64,000 nt of DNA from Geobacter sp. UBA5735 (lineage in GTDB: Bacteria; Desulfobacterota; Desulfuromonadia; Geobacterales; Geobacteraceae). How positions within the stretch are numbered: position 1 is the first letter of the stretch; every line of letters begins with the position of its first letter. Location: the NCBI GenBank assembly GCA_002419385.1, contig DIFZ01000062.1, forward strand, positions 24,438-88,437, given 5' to 3'. The notes beneath the pieces are model-generated. The model ran no database searches and was not told the origin of the DNA. It saw only the letters and a list, made by a program, of their open reading frames with translations. The position numbers and the translations under genes are program-made. This document shows positions 44,561 to 53,619 of the stretch, in pieces.

Positions 44561-45612
44561 GGGTGTTCTCCTGCCGGACTCTCGCTTTCCCGACGCAGAT
44601 GGGTAAAGAATATCTTGATGGCTCCGGCGCAGGGAATCCCCAGCAGGATCCCCCAGAAGCCAAGCATTTCCCCCATCAGCATGACCATGACGATGGTGAC
44701 CAGTGGATTCAGGTCCATGGATTTCTTGAACACCAGAGGTTTGATGACATATCCCTCGATGAAATAGATCACGGCAAATGCCGTCATGACCTGGAGCAGC
44801 AGCATGCCGCTCTGGTATTCCGCATAGGCGAAAAAAAGAGGGGGCAACGTAGCCAGCAAAACACCGACAAAAGGAATTATGGAGGCGATACCGGCGAAAA
44901 TGCCGCAGAACAGGGGGTGGTTGATGTGCAGAAGCACCAAGGCGAGGGAAGATATCGCCGCAACAATGACAGATACGATGACCTGGCCGCGGATATACCC
45001 TCCCACATTATCATTGATCTCCCGCCCGACAGCCACCATGAATCCACGCTGTGATAACGGCAGCCAGCGCTTGATCCCATCCAGGGTCTGCTGCTTATAG
45101 AAAAGCATGAAAAAAACCAGAATCGGTGCCAATAGCAGGTTAAAAAGATTCAAAACCAGGCTGGATGCTGCCGCATAAGCGCCTGCGCCGATATGGGCGA
45201 CAATTTTATCCACACTGGATTGGATCGAATCCACAAGCCAGCTCCATTCCTGTTCAGCGCGGCTCAGTCCGATACGCCCCTTCAGCTCCCGAGCCAGCTT
45301 CTCAGCTTCACTGTAGTACAGAGGGAGATCAAGGACCAGCGAATTCCAGCCGGATGTCACGAGGGGGAAAAAAATGGTTATGCAGAAGTAAGAGAAGACG
45401 GCGAGAAGTGCATAGAGAATGAGAATGCCGTGCATTCTGCCGATTTTCCGTCCTTCCAGGAACACGACAAAGGGATCAAGAAGGTACGCGATGACAAACG
45501 AAAGAAGGAGACAGGAAAGCGTGTGTTCGGCAAAGTAGCCGAGCAGAATGATGGCCACAACGACCGAAAATGTGGCGCCGATTCGATGCATCGGTGTGAG
45601 GTTCTGTTTCAT
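44557..45612 (-). CDS. AI-2E-family (UPF0118/PerM) membrane transporter
   Basis: The 351-residue protein has about eight membrane helices, with the family segments ALLAVFSYFCITIFFPLV, IPFVGVLLATLPPLFFAYAEYQSG and GEMLGFWGILLGIPCAGAIKIF. The group includes the TqsA autoinducer exporter, Na+/H+ antiporters and uncharacterised permeases, so the cargo is unknown. The start at 45612 has GGGAAG upstream; the frame could extend to 45651. It is translationally coupled to copA. Confidence 0.88.
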   Translation of the reverse strand: MKQNLTPMHRIGATFSVVVAIILLGYFAEHTLSCLLLSFVIAYLLDPFVVFLEGRKIGRMHGILILYALLAVFSYFCITIFFPLVTSGWNSLVLDLPLYYSEAEKLARELKGRIGLSRAEQEWSWLVDSIQSSVDKIVAHIGAGAYAAASSLVLNLFNLLLAPILVFFMLFYKQQTLDGIKRWLPLSQRGFMVAVGREINDNVGGYIRGQVIVSVIVAAISSLALVLLHINHPLFCGIFAGIASIIPFVGVLLATLPPLFFAYAEYQSGMLLLQVMTAFAVIYFIEGYVIKPLVFKKSMDLNPLVTIVMVMLMGEMLGFWGILLGIPCAGAIKIFFTHLRRESESPAGEHP

Positions 45613-45730
45613 GGCAGAGCTTCCCGGGAAATGATGGCGACCCTCCGGCATCCGACACGTTGCGGAAGCCGGAGCGGGAATCTTTCCGGACCGGGCCGGG
45701 TCATGAGATTATAGTGCGTGATGCGGCAAA

Positions 45731-46168
45731 TCAGTGTGGTTCATCGGAGAGGAAGATGTCATTCATCTCCAGCCAGTTGCGGATCCTCACCGTGGTCTGT
45801 TCGTCTTTCAGCACCGCGAGCCGTTCCTTCTCTTCCGGGTAAAACGCCAGGATATCATCAAGACGGCCGTATGGCTGTTTGCCCACGAAGGCACGCTGCA
45901 GGATGTTCTTCAATGTACCGTTGGCCATCCCCTTGATGAACTCGTAGACCAGCTGGCGCTCCATGTCATAATCCAGGTCAGGGATCTGCAGGTAGCGTTC
46001 CTCGTTCGAATCGATTTCGTCCCAGAAATCATCGTCCTCATAGTCGATGGGCACGGAGAAGACCTCTCCTGTCTCCCTGTCGAGAAAATAGACGCTTTCA
46101 GGGTCGGTGTTCTCGAACGCATCCAGCAGATCGTCCCATACTATTTCAACGTCACGCATAAACCCCAT
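45731..46168 (-). CDS. UPF0158-family protein
   Basis: The 145-residue acidic protein matches UPF0158 in its DAFENTDPESVYFLDRETGEV, DYEDDDFWDEID and ERYLQIPDLDYDMERQLVYEFI segments, and the C-terminal WLEMNDI. No function is established. The start at 46168 has GAGGAG 9 nt upstream; ATGs at 46159 and further 5' (46216) are in frame. It is divergent from lpxH across 68 nt. Confidence 0.85.
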   Translation of the reverse strand: MGFMRDVEIVWDDLLDAFENTDPESVYFLDRETGEVFSVPIDYEDDDFWDEIDSNEERYLQIPDLDYDMERQLVYEFIKGMANGTLKNILQRAFVGKQPYGRLDDILAFYPEEKERLAVLKDEQTTVRIRNWLEMNDIFLSDEPH

Positions 46169-46236
46169 TGACAGCCGCTCCTCGCTGCAGTTCCCTCGAT
46201 CTTTACCTTTCGGCACAATTCCTCTATAGTAGCTCC

Positions 46237-46959
46237 ATGCGAAGGGTCTTCATAGCTGATGCTCATCTTGCCGTCCCGGAAGATCACAATTACGGTCTGC
46301 TGCTCGATTTTCTTTCCGGTTTGCGGGGAAACACGCATACCCTCTACATTTTAGGCGATCTTTTCGAGTTCTGGATCGGTTATGACGCAACCTGCTTTCC
46401 ACACTACCGCCTGGTCCTTGATCAGCTTGCAAACCTGGCCGCAACGGGGACGGCTATCGTTTATTTCGAAGGAAACCACGATTTCCACCTGGGAAGCTAC
46501 TTCACCGGAACTCTCGGCGCTGCGGTCTACCCCGATCCTTCAGTGCTGGACATCGACGGAAAAAGGTTCCATATCTGTCATGGTGATCAGATCAACATGA
46601 AGGACTACGGACACCGCCTGCTGCGCAGCATGCTGCACAGCAGGTTCTCCAGGCTCCTCATCCCGCTGTTCCCCTCCGGGCTTGCCTGCCTGACCGCCCG
46701 TTACCTGTCAGGCCGCAGCAAGCGGAAACATGGGGAAAGAAACACCAGGTGGGATTACAGGACGTTGCTGGAAAGGTACGCCGACAGTCACTTCAGGGAC
46801 GGATGCGACGCGGTTGTAACCGCACATTTTCACCTTCCCTTCATATCCCGGAGGCACAACGGCCCAGAGAAAACGCTTCTCTCCGTCGGAGACTGGATTA
46901 CCCAGTTTTCGTACGGCGAGCTGAAAGACGGGGCACTGTCGCTGCACCGCTTTCGCTGA
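46237..46959 (+). CDS. lpxH: UDP-2,3-diacylglucosamine diphosphatase (LpxH-like metallophosphatase)
   Basis: The 240-residue calcineurin-type phosphoesterase carries the metal-ligand series IADAHL, GDLFEFW, GNHDFH, HGDQIN and AHFHLP (in place of the commoner GHTH). This matches LpxH, which cleaves UDP-2,3-diacylglucosamine to lipid X in lipid A synthesis at the inner-membrane face. The start at 46237 has only a weak ribosome binding site. It stands apart from other lpx genes. Confidence 0.83.
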   Translation: MRRVFIADAHLAVPEDHNYGLLLDFLSGLRGNTHTLYILGDLFEFWIGYDATCFPHYRLVLDQLANLAATGTAIVYFEGNHDFHLGSYFTGTLGAAVYPDPSVLDIDGKRFHICHGDQINMKDYGHRLLRSMLHSRFSRLLIPLFPSGLACLTARYLSGRSKRKHGERNTRWDYRTLLERYADSHFRDGCDAVVTAHFHLPFISRRHNGPEKTLLSVGDWITQFSYGELKDGALSLHRFR

Positions 46960-46995
46960 GGTCCGCGAAGACAACTGACGTGCGGCCCGAGCCGT

Positions 46996-47235
46996 TTAAC
47001 TTAGCCCGAACAGTCCGAGATACTTATCCACTCTCTCGCCAAGCGTCGGCGCTGCTATCAACGCGCATATCTCGTCCGGAAGATAGTTCCTGCAGACGAC
47101 AGGCCGCAGTGCATAGACCGAACAGAGCAAATCGTTGCCCAGATGGGGACACGGAACCCCCAATGGCTTACCGAGGCTTGTTATGTCAGGCGCCGTGCAG
47201 CAGGTCCCGCAGCAACGGCACGTACTTTCGTGCAT
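46996..47235 (-). CDS. YkgJ-type cysteine-cluster protein, short
   Basis: This 79-residue protein contains CRCCGTCC at residues 6-13, then CPHLGND-LLC and VVCRNYLPDEIC, the zinc- or iron-binding cysteine pattern of the YkgJ family (PF03692). The function is unknown. The start at 47235 has AAAGG 7 nt upstream, and a longer frame to 47373 overlaps the penicillin-binding protein gene. It follows that gene by 55 nt on the same strand. Confidence 0.8.
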   Translation of the reverse strand: MHESTCRCCGTCCTAPDITSLGKPLGVPCPHLGNDLLCSVYALRPVVCRNYLPDEICALIAAPTLGERVDKYLGLFGLS

Positions 47236-47290
47236 GGGACGCCTTTCCGTGATGAAGCGCTTGCATGCTGGCCCGGATCGCCCCCGCGGA

Positions 47291-48685
47291 CTACCGGATA
47301 CCGCTCGTCGCAGGCCCCATTGCCTGACGGTGCCCGGCCTCTTCGCTGAAAAAAAGCTCCAGTGCGTGCTCACCGAGATGCGATGCCTTGATCTTCCAGC
47401 GATCCTGGTTGATTACCAGAGCAACAATTGCGATTTTGGGATCCTCAACCGGGGCATAGGCAGCAAACCAGGTATACCTGCCCTCCGGCTCCTTGCCGTC
47501 AATTGATCCCGTTTTGGCCGCAATGGTCACCGAAGCCAGTTTGGGTCGGCCGCTGCGGTCATGGAACGCCCGCCGTGACGTTCCACTGGTTACCGTTGTC
47601 AGCAGCATCCTGGTCAACTGGGCGGCTGTTTCCTGAGTAACCAACCGTCGGATGCTGGCAGGCTTTTCGGCAAACAGCAGGTTGTTTTCCCGGTCCCTGA
47701 TCTCCTGAGCAAGAATAGGGGCCATCATGGTACCCTGGTTTGCCAGGGCGGCCATCATCACGGCAGCATGAAGCGGTGATATCTTGACTTCGCGGCCAAG
47801 TCCCGCACCCATGAGCTTCAGTTCCAGGTCATCCTGCGGTGTGGTTGCCCGGCTCGGCTGTACGGGCGTTCCGGGAAAGAGTGTCTGGTTGAAGCCGAAG
47901 CGCTGGGCATAGTTCATGATGCTGTCCCTGCCCACGACGTCACTGGCCAGCCGTCCGAAAACCGGATTTATGGATTTGCCCATGGCCTGGTCAAGGGGCA
48001 TCTGCTGCCCGCGCTGGCCGGGTTTGATATCCCATGCCCGAGGATTTTCCGAATAGGAATAGCCGCGGTAGGCAAACATGGTATCCGGCTCGACCTGCTT
48101 CTGTTCCAGCGCAGCGGAAGCGGTTATGATCTTGAACAGTGATGCCATGGGATAAAGCCTGAAGCAGGACATGCCATCCCAGGCAGGGTCCATGGACGAG
48201 TAGCCCGTCAATGCCAAGATGCGGCCGGTCTTTGGCTCGATGGCGACAAAGGCTCCGTACGGCACCTGCATTTGCGTCATATAGTTAAAAACATTTTCCT
48301 GCAAATTCGGGTCGATGGTGAAATAGAGCGAAATGCCTTCGGGTGACGATGCAGCCAGCCTGTTCCCCGCCTGCCGTGATCCGTGCAGATGGGCTGCAGC
48401 CAGGCGGAAGGATCCGTAATTGTCATACTCGTGTTCGGCAGTGGCGGCTTTCAGGCGAATATGGTTCTGAAGCTGAAACAGCTTCGGTATCACCACCTTC
48501 ACAAGAGACGCAACAGGATAGAGCGCGATAACGGCAGCAATGATCGGCAGCAGGATCCTGAGGCGAGCCTTGCGGCTGGCGTTTTCCTTCAGTGCATGAA
48601 ATGAGTTCTGTGTAGAACGCTTCTTGAAGCGCACGGGAAAGAAAATCAGCCTCTTCTTTTTTACGAGATGTTTCAGATCTTGCAT
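47291..48685 (-). CDS. Penicillin-binding protein, transpeptidase
   Basis: The 464-residue protein has a basic cytoplasmic N terminus (residues 1-42), one membrane anchor (RILLPIIAAVIALYPVASL) and a periplasmic transpeptidase domain. The motifs are intact: MASLFKI (SxxK, nucleophile), GKSINPVF (SxN) and AAKTGS (KTG). It would cross-link peptidoglycan. It lacks a glycosyltransferase domain, and at 464 residues it is shorter than typical FtsI or MrdA, so its division or elongation role is undecided. Confidence 0.9.
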   Translation of the reverse strand: MQDLKHLVKKKRLIFFPVRFKKRSTQNSFHALKENASRKARLRILLPIIAAVIALYPVASLVKVVIPKLFQLQNHIRLKAATAEHEYDNYGSFRLAAAHLHGSRQAGNRLAASSPEGISLYFTIDPNLQENVFNYMTQMQVPYGAFVAIEPKTGRILALTGYSSMDPAWDGMSCFRLYPMASLFKIITASAALEQKQVEPDTMFAYRGYSYSENPRAWDIKPGQRGQQMPLDQAMGKSINPVFGRLASDVVGRDSIMNYAQRFGFNQTLFPGTPVQPSRATTPQDDLELKLMGAGLGREVKISPLHAAVMMAALANQGTMMAPILAQEIRDRENNLLFAEKPASIRRLVTQETAAQLTRMLLTTVTSGTSRRAFHDRSGRPKLASVTIAAKTGSIDGKEPEGRYTWFAAYAPVEDPKIAIVALVINQDRWKIKASHLGEHALELFFSEEAGHRQAMGPATSGIR

Positions 48686-48865
48686 GGGTTGGTTAATTTC
48701 TCAGAAGTAATTGATATCAGGATAGTTAATGGAAGCGTTTATTGTCTCGTATATTTTTGCCACTATAGGCTACTTGCCCATGTTTGTCAACGACGGCCAG
48801 TTTATCGCAACGGGATACTGTCATTCCTCTTCGTGGTAAAGACACAGGAAATGCCATTCTCAAGG

Positions 48866-48902
48866 TAAAAAAAAAGACAGGGAAATTGATTTCACCTGTC
48901 TT
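48866..48902 (-). terminator. Rho-independent terminator of the ribosomal operon
   Basis: Read on the minus strand, AAGACAGG pairs with CCTGTCTT (48902-48895 with 48881-48874) and is followed by a run of nine T. It lies 42 nt past the rplQ stop. Confidence 0.9.
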
Positions 48903-48943
48903 CTTCATGTCATCCTTCTGACCAGACAACGCTGACCGGAATA

Positions 48944-49459
48944 TTAATCCGTAGCCTTTTCGTCCGCAGATTCGATGGATTCGGCACTTTCCGCTACGGG
49001 AGCGTCCACGGAAGCAGCTGTTGCAACGGGTGTTTCAGCTGCCAATGGCGCTGCCTTCCTGGTTGCGCTTTTCCTGGTTTTCTTCACATCCTTGGCTTTC
49101 ATTTCTTCTTCAACCAGCTCAATCAAGGACATCTCTGCCGTATCTCCGGGCCGAATGCCAAGCTTGACAATGCGGGTGTAGCCACCGGGACGCTCTTTGA
49201 AGCGGGGTGCAATAACGGAGAACAGTTTAGTCACCGTCTGCTTGTCACGGATATAGGCGGCTGCCTGCCTTACGGCGTGAAGATCTCCCTGTTTACCGAG
49301 AGTAATCATCTTCTCCGCGATAGGCCGCAGCTCTTTGGCCTTTGCATCGGTGGTAACAATCTTCTCATGGGTCAGGAACGATGTCACCATGTTGCGAAAC
49401 ATCGCAATGCGGTGACTGGTAGTCCTTCCCAGTCTTCTTCCGGATTTACTGTGGCGCAT
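48944..49459 (-). CDS. rplQ: 50S ribosomal protein L17
   Basis: Residues 1-120 are ordinary L17 (MRHSKSGRRLGRTTSHRIAMFRNMVTSF). The remaining 50 or so residues are an Ala/Glu/Val/Ser-rich tail, making 171 residues against about 120-130 usually. It is the last gene of the operon, followed by the terminator. Confidence 0.96.
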   Translation of the reverse strand: MRHSKSGRRLGRTTSHRIAMFRNMVTSFLTHEKIVTTDAKAKELRPIAEKMITLGKQGDLHAVRQAAAYIRDKQTVTKLFSVIAPRFKERPGGYTRIVKLGIRPGDTAEMSLIELVEEEMKAKDVKKTRKSATRKAAPLAAETPVATAASVDAPVAESAESIESADEKATD

Positions 49460-49495
49460 GGTACGATTCCTTTCTATATCTCACAACGCGACATT

Positions 49496-50518
49496 CTATT
49501 CTTCTTCCTGACGTTCGCCGCGGATCCTGCGCAGAATTTCGGGATCGGGGAAATTGTCCAGATTCATCCCCAGGGTCAGACCCATGTCTGCAAGAACATC
49601 CTTGATCTCGTTGAGAGATTTTCGGCCGAAATTCTGGGTCTTCAGCATTTCAGCCTCGGATCGCGACACGAGTTCACCTATGAGCTTTATTCCGGCATTT
49701 TTCAGACAGTTTGCGGAGCGAACCGACAGTTCGAGCTCATCAACGGCACGATAGAGATTTTCATTGATTCTATCCCTGTCTTCTACCTGCTCGAACTCTT
49801 CAACCTCCTCTGCCTCTTCATCAAAATTGATAAATATGGTGAGTTGATCCTTGAGTATTTTAGCAGCTAACGCAAGAGCGTCTTCCGGCTTTACGCTACC
49901 GTCAGTCCAAAGTTCTATGGTCAACTTGTCATAGTCGGTCATCTGACCGACACGGGCATTTGAAACACCGAAATTGACCTTGTTTATGGGAGAAAATATC
50001 GAATCAATGGGAATGGTTCCCACCGGCGCCCTTTCATCCCGGTTCCTGTCGGCCGGGACATAGCCTTTGCCGATCTTGACAACCATCTCCATCTCAAGGT
50101 TGGCATCTTTGGAACAGGTGGCTATGTGATGATCAGGATTCAATATCTCGACATTCGGGTCTGTCAGAATATCGCGTGCATGAATGACACCCTCGCCCTT
50201 GTGAACGATCCGTACTGTTCTCTGCTCGTTGCCATGAAGCTTCAGCCGCACACCTTTGAGATTCAGTATGATGTCGGTCACATCCTCGGTTACCCCGGGG
50301 ATGGCTGAGAATTCGTGAAGTACTCCCTTGATTCTGAGCGAACAAATGGCTCCGCCCTGCAACGATGAAAGGAGTACCCGCCTCAGTGAGTTGCCCAGCG
50401 TCGTGCCGAATCCCCGTTCGAAAGGTTCCGCGACAAACTTGCCATATGTACTCGAAAGCGTTTCTGCCTCAACCTGCACCTTTTTCGGTTTTATCAGGTC
50501 ACGCCAATTTTTATACAT
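49496..50518 (-). CDS. rpoA: RNA polymerase subunit alpha
   Basis: The 340-residue subunit has the N-terminal assembly domain (FGTTLGNSLRRVLLSSLQGGAI) and the C-terminal DNA-contacting domain (LELSVRSANCLKNAGIKLIGELV). A Glu-rich linker is followed by LKTQNFGRKSLNEIKDVL. It sits between rpsD and rplQ as in the standard alpha operon. Confidence 0.97.
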   Translation of the reverse strand: MYKNWRDLIKPKKVQVEAETLSSTYGKFVAEPFERGFGTTLGNSLRRVLLSSLQGGAICSLRIKGVLHEFSAIPGVTEDVTDIILNLKGVRLKLHGNEQRTVRIVHKGEGVIHARDILTDPNVEILNPDHHIATCSKDANLEMEMVVKIGKGYVPADRNRDERAPVGTIPIDSIFSPINKVNFGVSNARVGQMTDYDKLTIELWTDGSVKPEDALALAAKILKDQLTIFINFDEEAEEVEEFEQVEDRDRINENLYRAVDELELSVRSANCLKNAGIKLIGELVSRSEAEMLKTQNFGRKSLNEIKDVLADMGLTLGMNLDNFPDPEILRRIRGERQEEE

Positions 50519-50550
50519 CTATTTCCTCCAGGGAGCATGTTAACCAGGGG

Positions 50551-51177
50551 TTACTTGGAATAAAGTTCAACGATGAGCTGTTCCTGGATCGGCGTCGTAA
50601 TGTCTTCCCTCGTTATGAGAGACTTTACTTTTCCGCAGAAACCATCTTTGTCCAAGTCCAGCCACTGGGGGATGCCACGCCTCACAACCGCCTCGAGAGA
50701 CTCCGTGATAGCCGCAACCGACCGGCTCTTTTCACGCAGGCTTACGGCATCACCGATCTTCACCTGATACGACGGAATGTCGACTTTTCTGCCGTTCACA
50801 TCGAAATGGCCCTGTCTGACAAGCATGCGCGCCTGAGTGCGGGACGAAGCGAAACCAAGCCGGTAAACGATATTGTCCAGACGTCGCTCGAGTAGGAACA
50901 ACAGGTTTTCACCAGTGACTCCCTTCATGCGCTCAGCCTTTTCAAAGTAGCCGCGGAACTGTTTCTCCAGAATCCCGTAAATCCTTCTTACCTTTTGTTT
51001 CTCACGAAGCTGAATCCCGTAGGGAGAGACCTTTACCCGCGACTGGCCATGCTGGCCAGGCGCATAATTACGCCTCTTTATGGCGCACTTGTCGGTAAAA
51101 CAGCGCTCACCTTTCAGAAACAGTTCCATATTTTCACGTCTGCACAGCCTACAGCAGGGACCAGTATATCTTGCCAA
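50551..51177 (-). CDS. rpsD: 30S ribosomal protein S4
   Basis: This 208-residue protein has MARYTGPCCRLCRRENMELFLKGERC with a CX2C...C group as in zinc-type S4, and the S4 RNA-binding domain RLDNIVYRLGFASSRTQARMLVRQGH. It lies between rpsK and rpoA. In other bacteria S4 represses this operon; no leader site was identified here. Confidence 0.97.
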   Translation of the reverse strand: MARYTGPCCRLCRRENMELFLKGERCFTDKCAIKRRNYAPGQHGQSRVKVSPYGIQLREKQKVRRIYGILEKQFRGYFEKAERMKGVTGENLLFLLERRLDNIVYRLGFASSRTQARMLVRQGHFDVNGRKVDIPSYQVKIGDAVSLREKSRSVAAITESLEAVVRRGIPQWLDLDKDGFCGKVKSLITREDITTPIQEQLIVELYSK

Positions 51178-51205
51178 GGAAAACCTCCTTCATAGGTATC
51201 CGAGA

Positions 51206-51601
51206 TTAAACTCTTCTTCTTTTGGGCGGGCGACAACCATTGTGGGGGATCGGGGTAACGTCACGTATGAAGCTGATGGAAAAACCGGCAGCCTGTAACG
51301 CTCTGAGTGCCGACTCGCGGCCGGAACCAGGGCCCTTCACATACACCTCGATATTTCTGACGCCATGCTCCTGGGCCTTTTTCGAGGCATCCTCGGCAGC
51401 TATCTGGGCTGCGAACGGCGTACTTTTTCTCGATCCCTTGAAGCCCTTGCTTCCAGAACTCGACCAGGCCAGAACGTTGCCGTTCTGATCGGTAATCGTA
51501 ATCATCGTATTGTTAAAAGTGGCCTGAATGTGGGCAACTCCGTTAGGAATGTGCTTTTTTTCTTTCTTCTTTCGAACAACTTTTCGCGCCGGGTTAGCCA
51601 T
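51206..51601 (-). CDS. rpsK: 30S ribosomal protein S11
   Basis: A 131-residue S11 with IQATFNNTMITITDQNGNVLAWSS and the C-terminal VTPIPHNGCRPPKRRRV. It lies between rpsM and rpsD. Confidence 0.97.
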   Translation of the reverse strand: MANPARKVVRKKKEKKHIPNGVAHIQATFNNTMITITDQNGNVLAWSSSGSKGFKGSRKSTPFAAQIAAEDASKKAQEHGVRNIEVYVKGPGSGRESALRALQAAGFSISFIRDVTPIPHNGCRPPKRRRV

Positions 51602-51623
51602 TATTCCTCCAGATACTTAAGTG

Positions 51624-51992
51624 CTATTTCTTTTTACCTGCAACCGTTCGTGCAGGACCTTTTCGTGTCCTGGCATTGGTCTTGGTTCTCTGACCGTTGA
51701 CCGGGAGGCCTTTTCTGTGCCTCAACCCGCGATAACAGCCGAGATCCATGAGACGCTTGATATTCATGGATATCTCACGGCGGAGATCACCCTCTACCTT
51801 TATGCTCTTGTCGATATTTTCACGGATACTGGCAACCTCCGGTTCGGACAGGTTGTCGGTCTTGGTATTTACATCGACACCGCTATCCGCCAGGATCTTC
51901 TTAGCGGTTGTCCTGCCTATACCGTAAATATAGGTCAGCGCGATCTCTATTCTCTTGTTCTTCGGTAAATCAATGCCGGATATACGTGCCAA
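51624..51992 (-). CDS. rpsM: 30S ribosomal protein S13
   Basis: A 122-residue S13: MARISGIDLPKNKRIEIALTYIYGIG and the basic C-terminal GQRTKTNARTRKGPA. It follows rpmJ by 24 nt. Confidence 0.97.
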   Translation of the reverse strand: MARISGIDLPKNKRIEIALTYIYGIGRTTAKKILADSGVDVNTKTDNLSEPEVASIRENIDKSIKVEGDLRREISMNIKRLMDLGCYRGLRHRKGLPVNGQRTKTNARTRKGPARTVAGKKK

Positions 51993-52016
51993 AGCCCACT
52001 CCTCCTCGTTATCCTA

Positions 52017-52130
52017 TTAACCCTGTCTCTGGGTGTGTTTGGGGATGTCGCAGATAATTCTCACGGTGCGCTTGCGACGTATGATCTTGCATTTGTCGCA
52101 CATCTTCTTGACTGAAGCTCTTACTTTCAT
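52017..52130 (-). CDS. rpmJ: 50S ribosomal protein L36
   Basis: A 37-residue L36 read directly from the minus strand: MKVRASVKKMCDKCKII, then CDIPKHTQRQG. The CX2C...C...H zinc set is intact. It is preceded by map and followed by rpsM; the infA gene often found immediately upstream is absent. Confidence 0.95.
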   Translation of the reverse strand: MKVRASVKKMCDKCKIIRRKRTVRIICDIPKHTQRQG

Positions 52131-52202
52131 GTGATATCCTCTCGAAATTGTACTGATCGTCTACAGGTCGAACCAGACAGAGACAATCTTAGGATCTTCG
52201 TT

Positions 52203-52952
52203 TCAAATGAGCATTGTCAATATATCTGGACCATTGTCCGTGATCGCTACTGTGTGCTCGAAATGAGCCGACAAACCGCCATCCAATGTCACGGCTGTCC
52301 ATCCGTCGCCCATGATTCTTACTTCAGGACCGAACTGATTGATCATCGGTTCGATAGCCAGCACCATTCCCGGTTTCAGCTTGATCCCTTTGCCGGGAAG
52401 CCCGAAATTGGGCACCTGAGGGCTCTCGTGAAGGCTCGTACCGATTCCGTGCCCGACAAATTCGCGCACAACCGAAAAACCGTTGCTCTCGGCATGTCTC
52501 TGCACGGCATGGGAGATATCTGACAGCCTGTTACCCGGAACCGCTTTTTCAATCCCCAGATCCAGAGATTCACTGGTGACCCTAATGAGCTTTTCAGCTT
52601 CCTGAGTCACGCTGCCCACCGGGAGAGTCACTGCCGCATCACCAAAGTAGCCGTCATAGACCACCCCGTAATCCAGGCTGATCACGTCTCCCTCCAGCAA
52701 CTCCCTTTCTGCGGGCATACCATGCACGACCTGCTCGTTTATCGAACAGCACAGCGAGTAGGGATAGCCGCTGTAACCCTTGAAGGCCGGTCTCGCACCC
52801 ATTTTTTTCGCCTGCTTCTCGGCGAGGCGGTCAAGCGCCAGCGTTGTAACACCAGGTCTTACTTCTTCCCGGATGAGATTCAATATTTCTCTGACTATGC
52901 GGCAGGCTGCCCTCATCCTCTCGATCTCTCGCGGAGACTTAAGGATTATCAC
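52203..52952 (-). CDS. map: Type I methionine aminopeptidase
   Basis: The 249-residue enzyme removes initiator methionine. Metal ligands are present in DYGVVYDGYFGDAA (two Asp), GHGIG (His), AIEPMI (Glu) and FEHTVAI (Glu). The GTG start at 52952 overlaps the adk stop by 14 nt. Confidence 0.95.
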   Translation of the reverse strand: MIILKSPREIERMRAACRIVREILNLIREEVRPGVTTLALDRLAEKQAKKMGARPAFKGYSGYPYSLCCSINEQVVHGMPAERELLEGDVISLDYGVVYDGYFGDAAVTLPVGSVTQEAEKLIRVTSESLDLGIEKAVPGNRLSDISHAVQRHAESNGFSVVREFVGHGIGTSLHESPQVPNFGLPGKGIKLKPGMVLAIEPMINQFGPEVRIMGDGWTAVTLDGGLSAHFEHTVAITDNGPDILTMLI

Positions 52953-53601
52953 ACCGGCAACCGCCTATGCTTTTGATAATGCTGCTGCAAATATCTTCTA
53001 TAGAACCGGTTCCCGAGACAACTCGAAGCAGGCCCTTTTCCTGATAGTACTGGATGAGCGGCGCAGTCTTGGCATTGTATTCGACCAACCTCTTGCGCAT
53101 GGTCTCTTCCTTGTCGTCGTCTCTCTGAAAAAGCGCGGCACCGCAGACATCACAGACAGCCGGATCCTTCGGCGCGTCAAAGATCAGATGATAGCCTTTG
53201 CCACACTTCCCGCAGGTTCTCCTGCCGCTGATTCGCTTGAGGAGTTCCTCATCATCCACTGCTATGGAAACCACATGGTCAATGCTCATGCCGAATCCTT
53301 CAAGTATCAGTGAAAGCGAATCAGCCTGGCCCACAGTCCTCGGAAACCCATCGAGAATAAAACCTTTTCCGCAGTCAGCCTGTTGAAGTCTTTCCTCGAC
53401 AATACCGATTACAACCTCGTCGGGCACCAGTGCGCCACTGTCCATGTATCCTTTGGCACGTATCCCCATAGGGGTGCTGTCGCGAACCGCCGACCGCAGA
53501 ATTTCACCGGTCGAGACCTGGGGTATGGAATATTTCTGGCTTATGATCTTGGCCTGCGTACCCTTCCCTGCACCGGGAGGCCCGAGAAAGATAAGATTCA
53601 T
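52939..53601 (-). CDS. adk: Adenylate kinase, zinc-lid type
   Basis: This 220-residue kinase interconverts AMP, ADP and ATP. It has the P-loop GPPGAGKGTQ, GFILDGFPRT and a zinc lid with CGKCGKGYH and CDVCG. The usual family start MNLIFLGPPG is at 53601; an in-frame ATG at 53619, directly after the secY stop, would add six residues. The 3' end overlaps map. Confidence 0.95.
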   Translation of the reverse strand: MNLIFLGPPGAGKGTQAKIISQKYSIPQVSTGEILRSAVRDSTPMGIRAKGYMDSGALVPDEVVIGIVEERLQQADCGKGFILDGFPRTVGQADSLSLILEGFGMSIDHVVSIAVDDEELLKRISGRRTCGKCGKGYHLIFDAPKDPAVCDVCGAALFQRDDDKEETMRKRLVEYNAKTAPLIQYYQEKGLLRVVSGTGSIEDICSSIIKSIGGCRCDNP

Positions 53602-53619
53602 GCGCTCACTGCATTTCAT

